DNA of 64,000 nucleotides from Flavobacteriales bacterium UBA1986 (GCA_002336245.1 DDDG01000003.1:159464-223463), one strand, 5' to 3'. Positions 19,601 through 27,712 are shown, counted from the first letter of the stretch. Notes: generated from the letters alone by a model not told the origin. Made by a program: numbers and translations.

Positions 19601-19881
19601 ATGGAATAGGAACCTTCACCATCAAAAATTGGCGAGAACGATGTCCCTGAATTCTCCGTTTTCCATACGCCCCCAGCAGCTGCCGCAACGTAATATGTTG
19701 TGGGCTTCTCAGGATGCACAGCAATGTCAACAACGCGCCCAGAGGTTAAGGCTGGTCCGACTGCCCGAAACTTCAATGCTGAATAAGAAACCTTCGATGA
19801 GTCTTCTTTTTCTTTCTCTCCTTTGGCGGAGAACAATAATGGGGTGGCCATTAGGAGGCCGATGATCAGTGCTCGATTCAT
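16621..19881 (-). CDS. Exported BNR/sortilin-type beta-propeller protein (VPS10-like)
   Basis: 1086 aa. Signal peptide (MNRALIIGLLMATPLLFSAKG), then repeated BNR blades such as GGVWKTENSG, GVYKSQDGGKSW, GLYKTTNGGESWKR and GLIHVSKDGGKTW, making up two propellers (about 35-700). A C-terminal region (about 750-1086) contains a beta-sandwich-like segment and a helical part (EFKEEVKEAKRKLVF). Such proteins are often labelled 'glycosyl hydrolase', but no catalytic residues can be assigned. They are widespread in Bacteroidota, are exported, and may bind sugars or proteins. No T9SS tail is evident at the C-terminus (TPGRDETE). Confidence 0.82.
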   Translation of the reverse strand: MNRALIIGLLMATPLLFSAKGEKEKEDSSKVSYSALKFRAVGPALTSGRVVDIAVHPEKPTTYYVAAAAGGVWKTENSGTSFSPIFDGEGSYSIGCVALNPSNLNEVWVGSGENNNQRSVAYGDGVYKSQDGGKSWKNMGLKNSEHIGMIKFHPNDPQTVYVAAVGPLWSAGGDRGLYKTTNGGESWKRILEIDEHTGVHEIHIDPRNPDVMYAAAHQRRRHVWTYISGGPSSAIYKSEDGGVTWNVLENGIPKGDKGRIGMAMAPSNPDVLYAMVEGTEKTEGFFRSTDRGASWSKLNKYNTSGNYYTELYVDPLNSEKIFSMDTWCHMSLDGGKTWNKINEKYKHVDNHCMWINPENTDHYIMGCDGGLYTSFDDAKSWSFHANLPITQFYKVAVDQDAPFYNIYGGTQDNFSIGGPSRTNSTSGIVNADWFITKGGDGFESQVDPTDPNIVYAQSQYGWLVRFDKRSGEKVDIKPQPGKGEAAFRWNWDAPLLISPHNPNRLYFCANKVFRSDDRGDNWTTISGDLSRQLDRNKLEVMDRVWSVDAVAKNKSTSIYGQIVAFDESPKKEGLLYIGTDDGLIHVSKDGGKTWTKKDGFPGIPARTYVNSLTASRYDENTVFATFNNHKQGDFKPYILKSTDAGSSWTSISGNLPERGSVYDLVQDNIDAKLLFAGTEFGCFFSQDGGAKWQQLNAGLPTVAVRDIEIQERENDLVLASFGRGFYVLDDYSALRFPQKDLMEKDAHIFSVRDAWLYIESTPLGLRKKAFQGNNFFSADNPPMGPQFTWYMKEAPKSKRDARLEKEKETAKSGGDNFYPSEEALREEDRENDPTIVFTIRDAAGKVVSKFTEKPKKGVNRSSWNMRYGSMSAIQMKKEESDNPFAGQDYGALAFPGKYSVEMTLVQGSELKALAGPIEFQLKALDNMSMPMAEPQSLAEFKEEVKEAKRKLVFTNKKVGDLSERMKFMRQAILSHQRADISWLADLTKQQELLDDQKLKLYGDGSLSKREFETAPSINGRIGLVTYNLWSHRSNPTGTQRVNIQIATEELLELEKSLETIETSIAKMEEKMAANGVPYTPGRDETE

Positions 19882-19898
19882 AGTGTATAGTCTGATTT

Positions 19899-19906
19899 CA
19901 AATATA
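19899..19906 (-). promoter_or_regulatory. -7 promoter box TATATTTG (minus strand)
   Basis: Matches TAnnTTTG on the minus strand, 17 nt upstream of the ATG of the BNR protein at 19881. Confidence 0.5.
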
Positions 19907-19947
19907 TATCAGGGTCGCCCGAAATGCTTTCAATTGTGTTGAGTGGC

Positions 19948-20343
19948 TTATGGCAATAAGTATTTTGCTTCTTCTTTGGTAGGCATTCGGCAGCTCTCCC
20001 GTCTTCCAAACCACTTGAAACGATTTCTTGCAACCAAATCGTAGAAAGCATCAAGTAAGGAACTTGGCACCAATCGAAACATGAGAACCCCTTTCCACAC
20101 TCCACCTAAGGAAGCTACTGCCTTTAATGCTGCGTAGGACTTGTAGGTGAGCTTTCCTTCTTCCCAAAAAATGAGTGAGTCGTGAAGACTTCGTTCTTCC
20201 TCGCTGAGAATTTCCTGTGAAGTTTTTCCTTGAAGGGATGCGAAATGGAGGTTTCTTTTTCGATCGAGGAGAATTAAAAAATTCAAAAAGCGATTGCACA
20301 ATTGGCAATGGCCATCGAAAAAAACAATGCGTTTGAAAGTCAC
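19948..20343 (-). CDS. DCC-family thiol-disulphide oxidoreductase
   Basis: 131 aa of the DUF393/DCC family, named for the N-terminal motif seen here as FFDGHCQLCNRFLNFL with its DGxCxLC core. The second conserved block, SLIFWEEGKLTYKSYAALK, is also present. The biochemical role is poorly known; a thioredoxin-like redox activity is assumed from the CxxC. The start is GTG at 20341-20343, overlapping the stop of the SPOR gene (GTGA), so the two are translationally coupled. Confidence 0.88.
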   Translation of the reverse strand: MTFKRIVFFDGHCQLCNRFLNFLILLDRKRNLHFASLQGKTSQEILSEEERSLHDSLIFWEEGKLTYKSYAALKAVASLGGVWKGVLMFRLVPSSLLDAFYDLVARNRFKWFGRRESCRMPTKEEAKYLLP

Positions 20344-21389
20344 TTAACCAAGAACGGGTAAGCTCCCGGAGTGTTCGCCTGAACATCATCAAATTTCGCC
20401 ATGGCGGAAGGCTTATCGGGGAACGGGCCCACAAAAATTCGGAACATTTTTTTCCCGCTAGGGATGTAGTCGGGAATGTACATGTATCGACCATCGAGGC
20501 CAGCAGCCTTCAAATCTTTAACAAACTTCAATGCAAGCATTTGATCGTCAACCGCCGCGGTAGCAATGCCCCAAAAAGGCGTTGGAAGTTGTCCGTCAGG
20601 AGTGGTGTTAACCACTTCCCCTGTAACTTCAGAGGAAGCGGCTTCACCTTCTTCATTCTCAGAGGAACCTTCCATTTCCGCTGGTGCAGCTTCTTCAGCT
20701 TCACTTGCGGCTTCAGGTTCAACCGATTCAATGGGCGCTGCTTCTTCTGTTCCGGTTATACCGGCTTCAGGAGACTCAATTGCGGCATTCTCATGCTCGC
20801 CACCTTCATGTCCGTGTGACGGACCAAAAGTGTTGCTCACCCAGAGCACAAGCACTAAGCCACCCAAGGCAAGCATAGCAAAAACCAAAGGTCTTTTGCT
20901 CACGTTCTCAACCAATTTGGTTGCGTCGTGCCAACCATGAGCGCCGGGCTCATCATTATGTTCTGCCATTTTTGAAGATTTAGTTTCTGACGAACTTGGT
21001 TCCGACGAAATCGTCGGAGAAGACACTTCTTTCTCAGGTGTCTTTGTCATAGAAGGTTTGGCAGTGGCAGATACTGCTTCCTCCTGTTTAATTTCTTTAA
21101 TTGGCTCTTTAACTTCAGGCTCTGGAGCCTTTGTTTCTGGCTTCACTATACTTTCTGGAATCGACTCAGTTGCTTTCGGAGTTTCCACCTTTGGTGGCTC
21201 TAAAGGCTCTACTGCTTTTGGAACAGTTGGCTCCGGACTAACAAGCTTTGGAATTTCTGAAGCAGGTGGATTTTCTTTTTCGACAGGCGGCGCAGTAGGG
21301 CGTACAGCAACTCGTTTTGGCGCTGCTTTTTTGCCTTTCATTCTCGCTATTCGATCGCGCTCTCCTCCACTTAGAGGCTTTTGGCTCAT
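20340..21389 (-). CDS. SPOR-domain membrane protein with Pro/Glu-rich linkers
   Basis: 349 aa. Residues 1-160 are cytosolic, basic at first and then Pro/Glu/Ser-rich low complexity. One membrane helix follows (LVFAMLALGGLVLVLWVS, about 167-184). Next comes an acidic Ala/Glu-rich periplasmic linker with a short His-rich start (GPSHGHEGGEHE). The C-terminal SPOR domain (about 270-349, TPFWGIATAAVDDQMLALKF ... MFRIFVGPFPDK) binds peptidoglycan stripped of stem peptides, at division sites. It lies 9 nt after the 902-aa membrane protein and overlaps the DCC gene. Confidence 0.85.
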   Translation of the reverse strand: MSQKPLSGGERDRIARMKGKKAAPKRVAVRPTAPPVEKENPPASEIPKLVSPEPTVPKAVEPLEPPKVETPKATESIPESIVKPETKAPEPEVKEPIKEIKQEEAVSATAKPSMTKTPEKEVSSPTISSEPSSSETKSSKMAEHNDEPGAHGWHDATKLVENVSKRPLVFAMLALGGLVLVLWVSNTFGPSHGHEGGEHENAAIESPEAGITGTEEAAPIESVEPEAASEAEEAAPAEMEGSSENEEGEAASSEVTGEVVNTTPDGQLPTPFWGIATAAVDDQMLALKFVKDLKAAGLDGRYMYIPDYIPSGKKMFRIFVGPFPDKPSAMAKFDDVQANTPGAYPFLVK

Positions 21390-21398
21390 CTGGGTCTT

Positions 21399-24107
21399 TT
21401 AACCCTTTCCAAGCAATTCGTCCACTTCATTCAAGTAGGCGTGAGCCAAATCTTGATTCAAACGGTTTTCATGCAGTAGAGTAAACTCGAGGTATTCCTC
21501 GGCAAGACTCTTGGCTAGGGTGATTCTTCCCAAATCTATTAAAACTTCCAGTCTATTCTGGTAGTTCCCTGAAAATTTCTTGATGTTTTGACTTCGTTCG
21601 AGCAGCTCTGATGCCAGTACGAGGAAACGTTCGTCTTGATTGCCCAACTCCATGAGGCTCTTTGCCTCGGCATTCAACTCCATCCAGTCATTTTGATCCA
21701 AAACCTCTTCAGCGTACCTTCTTTTAGCTTCAAGAAGAGTATTAAATTCTGCTTGGGTTTCTGGATTGGCATTCCGCTCAATTTGATTGGTGAGGTAATT
21801 CTTCACCACGTAGGTCCTATACCCTTTTAAATCAAAGCGCAGCGATTCAAAGGCATAACTCGAAAAGCTAAAAAATTGAACCGAATACAGAATGAGAAAG
21901 AAAACTGAGGCACGAACAATGAACTGACTAAACACCGCTCTATTCGAATAGGCATTGTAGAGCAAGACAATTAAGAGTGGAATTTCCAAGACAAAAATGA
22001 TGTCGCCCAGAGAAAGCTCATTCACAACAAAAATCAAAGGAATCGGAGCCATTCCAAGAGTGAAATTTGTGAGGATTCGCATTACAGTACTTCCCTTCTG
22101 GAGCAGGGGAGCAAAAAAGAAGTAAAAACAAAAAGCGATTCCGGCGACGGTAAAAACTGCTTCTGCTCCGGGGAAGTGCTGAATGCTGAAATACCAACCC
22201 AAGAAGAAAATACTCAATCCTATGCGGAACAACTTCGGAAGTGTCTTGGAGAATTCCGTCTCATTTTCAGGCCGACTTTCAGAATTCTCGATCTCAGGCA
22301 CAAAGAGACTTAGAAGATTGTGCGTAATCAAAGTAAGAAAGCCGACGAGTAAAAGCGCTTCTCCAAACTGAAGTTCAAAGCTTCTGAGCAAAGTGGAGAG
22401 TCCGATGATAATCCAGGCTACGCGATTTACGTGTCGATAGACGTCAAAATAAATCTCCTCGATGCGGTATGAAAGCGACTTAAAGAAAAAGAGGATTGCA
22501 TCAAACTTGAAATATAGGAACGAGAGCAGTAGTATGAGCACGAAGATCAATGCCAGCTCAACTGAGATAAACAAACCAGCCGTAATTAGAATGATGAAAA
22601 AAGAAACAACACCCATATTTCTGAAAAAAGCCATGTACTCCATGATCGGGGTAATCTTTCGCGCCTTCTGACTGCCCACCTTAAGGGTCTCTCGAATCTG
22701 ACGGTTGAACTTTTGGACTCGGGGATCATCCATGCCCTTTTCCTGATTGTTGAGGAGATCTTCCTCCTTCAAATTGTACGACTTAGACAGCTGAAGGGCA
22801 CGATCCATATAATCTGTTAAATCGGAAAACCGCAAACGAGAGGCGATGACAGAGAGGAAGAAGATGGAGCAGAAAAGAGTTTCATAACAAATGAGTGCTA
22901 GGAGTCCTTCCCGACTGTGCAGCAGCGTCATGAATTCGGGAAAGTATCTCATATCGAAGTGAACAACTCCATGAAAAAGTTGGAACAAGCTGACTGTAAA
23001 CTGCTTGATGTCGGCAATGGTAAAAACCTCAGAAGCGACAATCTGCAGGAATCCACTAAAAGCCAAAGCACCAAAGAGGGTGGCCTCAAGAACATAGGCA
23101 TTCATGCGTTCGTTCACCGAACGCAACTTAACCTCCAAATTCACTATTTCCTCATCGTTCTCATCTGCGTCCAATTCTTTCGCAATTCCCGACTGCTCAT
23201 TTTTAAGCAGCTCGGAATTGATGCGATCGATGTTTGGAACGCGAGCGGAAAAAAGCCGCAGCAGGACCATCAAATAGAGCAAGTACATCAACCCACTTAA
23301 GGTTGCCAAAAGAATTCGCTCGATGTCGGAACCCGGCAACATCGCGTAAGCGATATAAATTCCAGTGAGCATGAAAAACACAATCAAGGAATACTCCCAA
23401 CTTGTGTACTTAACCTGAAACCGTATGTTCCAAAGACCGATTTCTTTGGTCAATTTTTTAAGTCGTCGATCGGTATACCGGTTCCTAAAGACACCCGCAA
23501 GCACGACAATAAACGGAATCAAGAATATTTGAATGACTAGAAAAAAGCCGTCGATGTTTGCAAAACCGAAGGTCGCCTCATTTGCACCCAGCAATTGGTC
23601 GGTGCGGAGTAGAGCCAAAATTCCCCATCGTACAACGTAGTCCGTAACGAGTAGCCAAATACTAGCCCTTGTGCTAATGGAAAGGTGAAAGCTGTGATCT
23701 TCAAAGCGTTCGACAATGTCCATGGCGCGATCTTCCATTTTGGCACGAGCAGAACCACGAAATTTTAAGTCATCTAGAAGATTTTCCCAATTGGTGCGGT
23801 GAAGTTTTTCAGCTAAAAACTCATTGTGCCCTTTAACGATCAGAAAAAAGGTGTCCAGTAAAGTGAGTACCTCTTCATAATCTCCACTAAAGTCCTTGAT
23901 GTGCTCAACCACATCGTCCATCGATTTGATGTTGCACGAATAGCGAACTCCTTCGTTGATGAGTCGGTTGAGCTCTGCTGGGTCGCGTTCCTGACCGTAG
24001 ACCTCTACAATCATATTGCGCCAAGAGACCCAAGGCTTGCTGGACCTTTTGGAAGCGTTTCTACGATAGTACGTGATGATTGCAGCGCTTAAACTGATCT
24101 TATCCAT
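21399..24107 (-). CDS. Large multi-spanning membrane protein, unrecognised family
   Basis: 902 aa. I do not recognise the family. The first 140 residues are soluble and helical (WRNMIVEVYGQERDPAEL ... VVEHIKDFSGDYEEVLTLLD). About 16 hydrophobic segments follow between roughly 147 and 775, with a charged cytosolic-type stretch near 300-335 (ELDADENDEEIVNLEVKLR) and another near 440-490. The last 120 residues are soluble and helical, resembling TPR-type pairs (AKSLMELGNQDERFLVLASE, NRLEVLIDLGRITLAKS). No catalytic motif stands out. It heads the SPOR-DCC genes and follows a GT2/flippase pair, so an envelope role is inferred. Confidence 0.75.
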   Translation of the reverse strand: MDKISLSAAIITYYRRNASKRSSKPWVSWRNMIVEVYGQERDPAELNRLINEGVRYSCNIKSMDDVVEHIKDFSGDYEEVLTLLDTFFLIVKGHNEFLAEKLHRTNWENLLDDLKFRGSARAKMEDRAMDIVERFEDHSFHLSISTRASIWLLVTDYVVRWGILALLRTDQLLGANEATFGFANIDGFFLVIQIFLIPFIVVLAGVFRNRYTDRRLKKLTKEIGLWNIRFQVKYTSWEYSLIVFFMLTGIYIAYAMLPGSDIERILLATLSGLMYLLYLMVLLRLFSARVPNIDRINSELLKNEQSGIAKELDADENDEEIVNLEVKLRSVNERMNAYVLEATLFGALAFSGFLQIVASEVFTIADIKQFTVSLFQLFHGVVHFDMRYFPEFMTLLHSREGLLALICYETLFCSIFFLSVIASRLRFSDLTDYMDRALQLSKSYNLKEEDLLNNQEKGMDDPRVQKFNRQIRETLKVGSQKARKITPIMEYMAFFRNMGVVSFFIILITAGLFISVELALIFVLILLLSFLYFKFDAILFFFKSLSYRIEEIYFDVYRHVNRVAWIIIGLSTLLRSFELQFGEALLLVGFLTLITHNLLSLFVPEIENSESRPENETEFSKTLPKLFRIGLSIFFLGWYFSIQHFPGAEAVFTVAGIAFCFYFFFAPLLQKGSTVMRILTNFTLGMAPIPLIFVVNELSLGDIIFVLEIPLLIVLLYNAYSNRAVFSQFIVRASVFFLILYSVQFFSFSSYAFESLRFDLKGYRTYVVKNYLTNQIERNANPETQAEFNTLLEAKRRYAEEVLDQNDWMELNAEAKSLMELGNQDERFLVLASELLERSQNIKKFSGNYQNRLEVLIDLGRITLAKSLAEEYLEFTLLHENRLNQDLAHAYLNEVDELLGKG

Positions 24108-24136
24108 CCCAATCTACAATTGATCCCAGCGAATGC

Positions 24137-25237
24137 TTACTTCCACTTAGGTGTGTAGAAAAACGAGAGTATACCGATGAAGGTTACATATAAAGGATAG
24201 ATAAGGAAGGAAGAAAGGAAATCGAAGAGGGACCACGTTTTTCTGTAAACATTAGAAAGACGTCTCAATACTAGATAATCTAAGACCAATTTCACTACCC
24301 ACATCGCCACAAGAAGCGACGTCGCTATAAGACCGTAGACTGCCAATGCAATTCCAGCGATTAAGGAAACATTAAAGAACAGAACAGAAAAAGCTGTGAA
24401 TTGATATCTCATGGACGGAACTAAAGGGTTCTTCGAAGCCCAGCGAAGTTTCTGCTTGAGCATTTTTGACAATGTTTTGGGCGCCTCCGATTGAACCAAT
24501 GCATGAGGATGCCAGATGGTTTTAATACTTCGCCCTGCATTAGCAAATGACTGAAGAAGAAAGACGTCGTCTCCGCTTGGGATGTTCCAATTGTTTAAGA
24601 AAGGATTGAGTTCTAGGTAATCACTTTTTCGGAACAATAGATTTGATGCACTTGCGAAAAGGGGCGTCCCACCTTCCACTGCTGATTGCCCAATACCAAG
24701 CAGGGCTATAGAATCTAGGACTTGAAATGTTCCTATAAATGACTTCTTCTTTGCATAGAAAAGAACGGGGCCAACCAATAAATCGCTTTCCGGAATAGAG
24801 GTCATACTAGCAATCCAGCCAGATGGAAATTCGCTGTCTGCATCGCTGATCAGGACCCATTCGAATTCGGCCTCTATAATTCCAGAGTGCAAGGCCCCTT
24901 TTTTCGATGCTTCTCCTTTGGAAAGCACATACTTCACTTTTTCTGGATGCATTTGAATGAAGTCATGTACCAATTCAGGTCCGCCATCTTTCGAATGATC
25001 ATCTACCAGAATCACTTCCTTCAACTGCGATTGAGGTAGCAATGATTCAATTTGAGCCAGCAGGTGCGGCAAGTTCTTGCCTTCATTTCTGAAAGGGATA
25101 ATGAGGCTGATTTCTAGAATCTTCTTTGAAGGCTCAATTGTTTTGATTTCCACCGCATCACGGGGCATCGACCTCAGACTCTTTGCTATCATTAGGCAAT
25201 AAAACAAAGCCAAGAGCAGGCAGACTATATCCATCAT
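24137..25237 (-). CDS. GT2-family glycosyltransferase, membrane-anchored
   Basis: 366 aa. An N-terminal membrane helix is followed by a GT-A fold: ISLIIPFRNEGKNLPHLL, the donor-binding VDDHSKDGG, the metal-binding SDADSEF (DxD), and a QXXRW-like acceptor motif KQKLRWASK. Three membrane segments follow at the C-terminus. This layout fits lipid-linked or processive glycosyltransferases; the substrate is unknown. It overlaps the flippase-like gene by 4 nt, so the two are probably one functional unit. Confidence 0.9.
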   Translation of the reverse strand: MMDIVCLLLALFYCLMIAKSLRSMPRDAVEIKTIEPSKKILEISLIIPFRNEGKNLPHLLAQIESLLPQSQLKEVILVDDHSKDGGPELVHDFIQMHPEKVKYVLSKGEASKKGALHSGIIEAEFEWVLISDADSEFPSGWIASMTSIPESDLLVGPVLFYAKKKSFIGTFQVLDSIALLGIGQSAVEGGTPLFASASNLLFRKSDYLELNPFLNNWNIPSGDDVFLLQSFANAGRSIKTIWHPHALVQSEAPKTLSKMLKQKLRWASKNPLVPSMRYQFTAFSVLFFNVSLIAGIALAVYGLIATSLLVAMWVVKLVLDYLVLRRLSNVYRKTWSLFDFLSSFLIYPLYVTFIGILSFFYTPKWK

Positions 25238-26214
25238 TCTTCCACGATTTTAGCACTTTGCAAGAAGAATGCACCCAATAGAGCAGGAAAGGCAATGTTC
25301 ACAATCCAAAGAATTGAGCTGGCAAGAAATATCCCCAATTCATCTGAACTGGCAAGAAAAAGCACATTCAAGGCAAGGTACTCACGCATACCAAGTTCCC
25401 CAAAAGATATAGTCGGTGCAATTGCTAAGGCCAAGTACATCAAAGGCAGCGAACGAATCGCCATTTCCAGATTCAAATCGGAAGTAAGAAGGCTAAGAAG
25501 TATGATGTACTGCAGTGAGAATACAGCATATCTAAATCCGCTCAATACTAGCACATGCAGAAGTACATTGAAGCTTGGCATCTGCGCTTGCTGAATGTCT
25601 TCCGTATACCTTTTGAGTAATTTAATGTTCTTGAGCAAGGGCAAAAGGGAAGGCATGAAAAAGTAAAGAACCGCCAACAAAATAGTCAGTATCCAAACCA
25701 AGCCTTCCATCATCTGTAGGTAGGAGAGCAAGCCCGATGAAGCTACCATAGAATCACATCCAGATGAGAGCGCAATAGCACCAGCTAGAAAGGTGATGAA
25801 GAGTTGTGCTGTACTGTTCACAAAGCTCAATCCGGCGCCAGCTGTTCTGGTTCCGTATTTCAAGAAAACAATTTTACCGAGAAACTCCCCGACTCGGTTT
25901 GGGGTGATGATGGATGTCGACACACCGGCGAATACAGCTTTTAATGCGCTGCGAAAATTTATCATGGCTAAAGATTGAATGCTGATCTGCCACTTCCTAG
26001 CCTCCAGCGACCAATTCACAAACAAAAGCCCAAGGCTCAGCAGAAAAAGACCAATGCTCTGTGTGGAGCTGGTTAGGTTAGAAAGGTGCCCAAACCAGCT
26101 TAGAAGCGTATTTTCTTGAAAAACTTTTTCATAAATATAGAAGAGCACAAAGAGGAGGAATAGTGCCTTAGCTACTTTTGAAAGGACAGAAAGATGGATT
26201 CGCGCTTTTTTCAA
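25234..26214 (-). CDS. Flippase-like integral membrane protein (LPG synthase TM region family)
   Basis: About 326 aa with some eight membrane helices. The conserved motif SIITPNRVGEFLGKI and the later ISFGELGMREYLAL mark the lysylphosphatidylglycerol synthase transmembrane/UPF0104 family, often annotated as flippase-like. The open frame extends 46 codons further upstream, but those lie antisense to ruvC. TTG 26214 is preferred: it gives MKKARIHLSVLSK before the first helix and clears the ruvC coding region. A weak -7 (TACCTTTC) lies at 26232-26239. It is coupled to the GT2 gene. Confidence 0.82.
   Translation of the reverse strand: MKKARIHLSVLSKVAKALFLLFVLFYIYEKVFQENTLLSWFGHLSNLTSSTQSIGLFLLSLGLLFVNWSLEARKWQISIQSLAMINFRSALKAVFAGVSTSIITPNRVGEFLGKIVFLKYGTRTAGAGLSFVNSTAQLFITFLAGAIALSSGCDSMVASSGLLSYLQMMEGLVWILTILLAVLYFFMPSLLPLLKNIKLLKRYTEDIQQAQMPSFNVLLHVLVLSGFRYAVFSLQYIILLSLLTSDLNLEMAIRSLPLMYLALAIAPTISFGELGMREYLALNVLFLASSDELGIFLASSILWIVNIAFPALLGAFFLQSAKIVEE
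26173..26180 (+). promoter_or_regulatory. -7 promoter box TACTTTTG (ruvC)
   Basis: Consensus box 35 nt before the ruvC ATG. It lies inside codons 12-14 of the divergent flippase-like gene, so the two 5' ends overlap. Confidence 0.6.
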
Positions 26215-26215
26215 G

Positions 26216-26788
26216 ATGGACAAAGAAAAACGAAAGGTAGAGAAGGAGCGTATCATTCTCGGTATTGATCCGGGAACAACGATAATGGGCTTCGGCATCA
26301 TACGAATTGATGGAAAAATAATGTCCTTGGTGGAGCATGGAGTCATTCGCATGACGAAAGAAAAGGACCATTATATGAAGCTTCAGAAGATTTTTTATGG
26401 AGTTCGAGACCTCATTGATCAACACCACCCCGACGAACTAGCCATTGAAGCTCCCTTCTTTGGAAAAAACGTTCAGTCGATGTTAAAACTTGGGCGGGCA
26501 CAAGGGGTTGCTATGGCTGCGGCCTTAGACCGCGAAATGGCCGTGACCGAATACAGTCCAAGAAAGATCAAACAATCCATTACAGGTAGCGGAAGTGCCT
26601 CAAAGGAGCAAGTAGCGGCTATGATTAAAAGCTTGTTGAAATTGGATGAGTTGCCAAAGGACTTGGATGCCACCGACGGTTTGGCTGCAGCGGTCTGTCA
26701 TTTCTTCCAATCCGGTGTAAGTTCTGAAAAGTCTGGGTATTCTGGCTGGGCAGCATTTGCTGCAAAAAACAGCGATCGCGTAACTTAA
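26216..26788 (+). CDS. ruvC: Holliday junction endonuclease RuvC
   Basis: 190 aa. It cuts Holliday junctions during recombination repair. The RNase H-like fold carries the metal-binding acids: Asp18 in LGIDPGTT, Glu in LAIEAPFFGKN, and the Asp pair in LDATDGLAAAVCH. The ten basic residues before ERIILGIDPG are slightly longer than usual. The ATG is kept because it is the only one after the -7 box. The 3' end overlaps the HIT gene on the other strand by 4 nt. Confidence 0.97.
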   Translation: MDKEKRKVEKERIILGIDPGTTIMGFGIIRIDGKIMSLVEHGVIRMTKEKDHYMKLQKIFYGVRDLIDQHHPDELAIEAPFFGKNVQSMLKLGRAQGVAMAAALDREMAVTEYSPRKIKQSITGSGSASKEQVAAMIKSLLKLDELPKDLDATDGLAAAVCHFFQSGVSSEKSGYSGWAAFAAKNSDRVT

Positions 26789-27177
26789 AGCTCGCTTCGA
26801 ATAGCAGATGCTATTTGCTCCATTCGATTTGCTTCAATCTTCAGCTTCGGGTTTGCAAAGTTCATGTCATCCATTTGGGTAATTGGAATCAAATGAACAT
26901 GCGCATGTGGAACTTCCAGACCTATCACGGCTACTCCAATACGCTCGCAAGGCATCGCCTTCTTCACGGCTTTCGACACCTCTTTCGAAAAAGACATCAA
27001 TTCAGCGTATAGCTCTTCAGGAAGATCGAATAAGTAGTTGACTTCTTTTTTGGGGATAACAAGTGTATGACCTTCTTGGAGTGGAAAAACATCTAAAAAT
27101 GCCAAGCAATTCTCTGTTTCAGCAATTTTATAGGATGGGATTTCCCCAGCAACGATTTTACTGAAAATGCTCGCCAT
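26785..27177 (-). CDS. HIT-family nucleotide-binding protein
   Basis: 130 aa. The histidine-triad motif HAHVHLIP near the C-terminus and the N-terminal SIFSKIVAGEIPSYKIAE are typical of HINT-type phosphoramidase/AMP-lysine hydrolases. Its cellular substrate is not known. The ATG overlaps the greA stop by one base (TGATG), so it is co-translated with greA. Confidence 0.95.
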   Translation of the reverse strand: MASIFSKIVAGEIPSYKIAETENCLAFLDVFPLQEGHTLVIPKKEVNYLFDLPEELYAELMSFSKEVSKAVKKAMPCERIGVAVIGLEVPHAHVHLIPITQMDDMNFANPKLKIEANRMEQIASAIRSEL

Positions 27178-27650
27178 CAGTGCCCGATGTGGATGATTTC
27201 GAATTCCATGCTTCCGCCTGGTGTTTCGATCTCCGTAGTTTCACCCGGTTTCTTACCTAAGAGTCCGGTCCCCATTGGAGATTCGATTGAAATTTTTGAT
27301 GCCCGAAGGTCTGCCTCACTTTCACTCACAAGAGTGTAAATCATCTCCATTCCGTTCTTCAAATTCCGAATTGTCACCTTCGATAGAATGCGCACTTGGG
27401 AGGTGTCCATATCAGCTGCATCTACAACTCTTGAGTTTGCAACGATGTTCTTCACCTTCGAAATCTTCAACTCCAGAAGACCTTGGGCTTCTTTGGCGGC
27501 ATCGTATTCAGCATTTTCTGAAAGGTCACCTTTATCTCGTGCTTCCGCAATTTGCGCAGAGATGGCAGGACGTTGAACGCGCTCCATATCTTGGAGCTCT
27601 TCTTTAAGCTTCTTTAGACCTTCGGCGGTCAGGTAGGATACTTTTGACAT
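27177..27650 (-). CDS. greA: Transcription elongation factor GreA
   Basis: 157 aa, the normal length. GreA rescues backtracked RNA polymerase by stimulating transcript cleavage. The N-terminal coiled coil begins YLTAEGLKKLKEELQDME and has the acidic tip region ARDKGDLSENAEYDAAKE; the C-terminal FKBP-like domain has SPMGTGLLGKKPGE. Transcription probably starts at the -7 box 27688-27695, inside the terminator of the preceding gene. Confidence 0.97.
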   Translation of the reverse strand: MSKVSYLTAEGLKKLKEELQDMERVQRPAISAQIAEARDKGDLSENAEYDAAKEAQGLLELKISKVKNIVANSRVVDAADMDTSQVRILSKVTIRNLKNGMEMIYTLVSESEADLRASKISIESPMGTGLLGKKPGETTEIETPGGSMEFEIIHIGH

Positions 27651-27661
27651 AAGCAGATATT

Positions 27662-27686
27662 AAAAAACCCCTGACTAGCAGGGGTT
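27662..27686 (-). terminator. Rho-independent terminator of the PorV-like operon
   Basis: On the minus strand: stem AACCCCTG / CAGGGGTT, loop of 5, then a T-run. It ends the transcript that includes 27713-28795. Confidence 0.85.
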
Positions 27687-27687
27687 G

Positions 27688-27695
27688 CAAAGATA
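27688..27695 (-). promoter_or_regulatory. -7 promoter box TATCTTTG (greA)
   Basis: Perfect consensus on the minus strand, immediately upstream of the terminator hairpin. Initiation about 7 nt downstream would fall inside that hairpin. Confidence 0.55.
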
Positions 27696-27712
27696 AGAAC
27701 TGTTGTTCTCTT

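Noticed and set aside
20051..20494. 147-aa minus-strand frame overlapping the SPOR and DCC genes
   Set aside because: Spans the junction of two well-supported genes in another frame.
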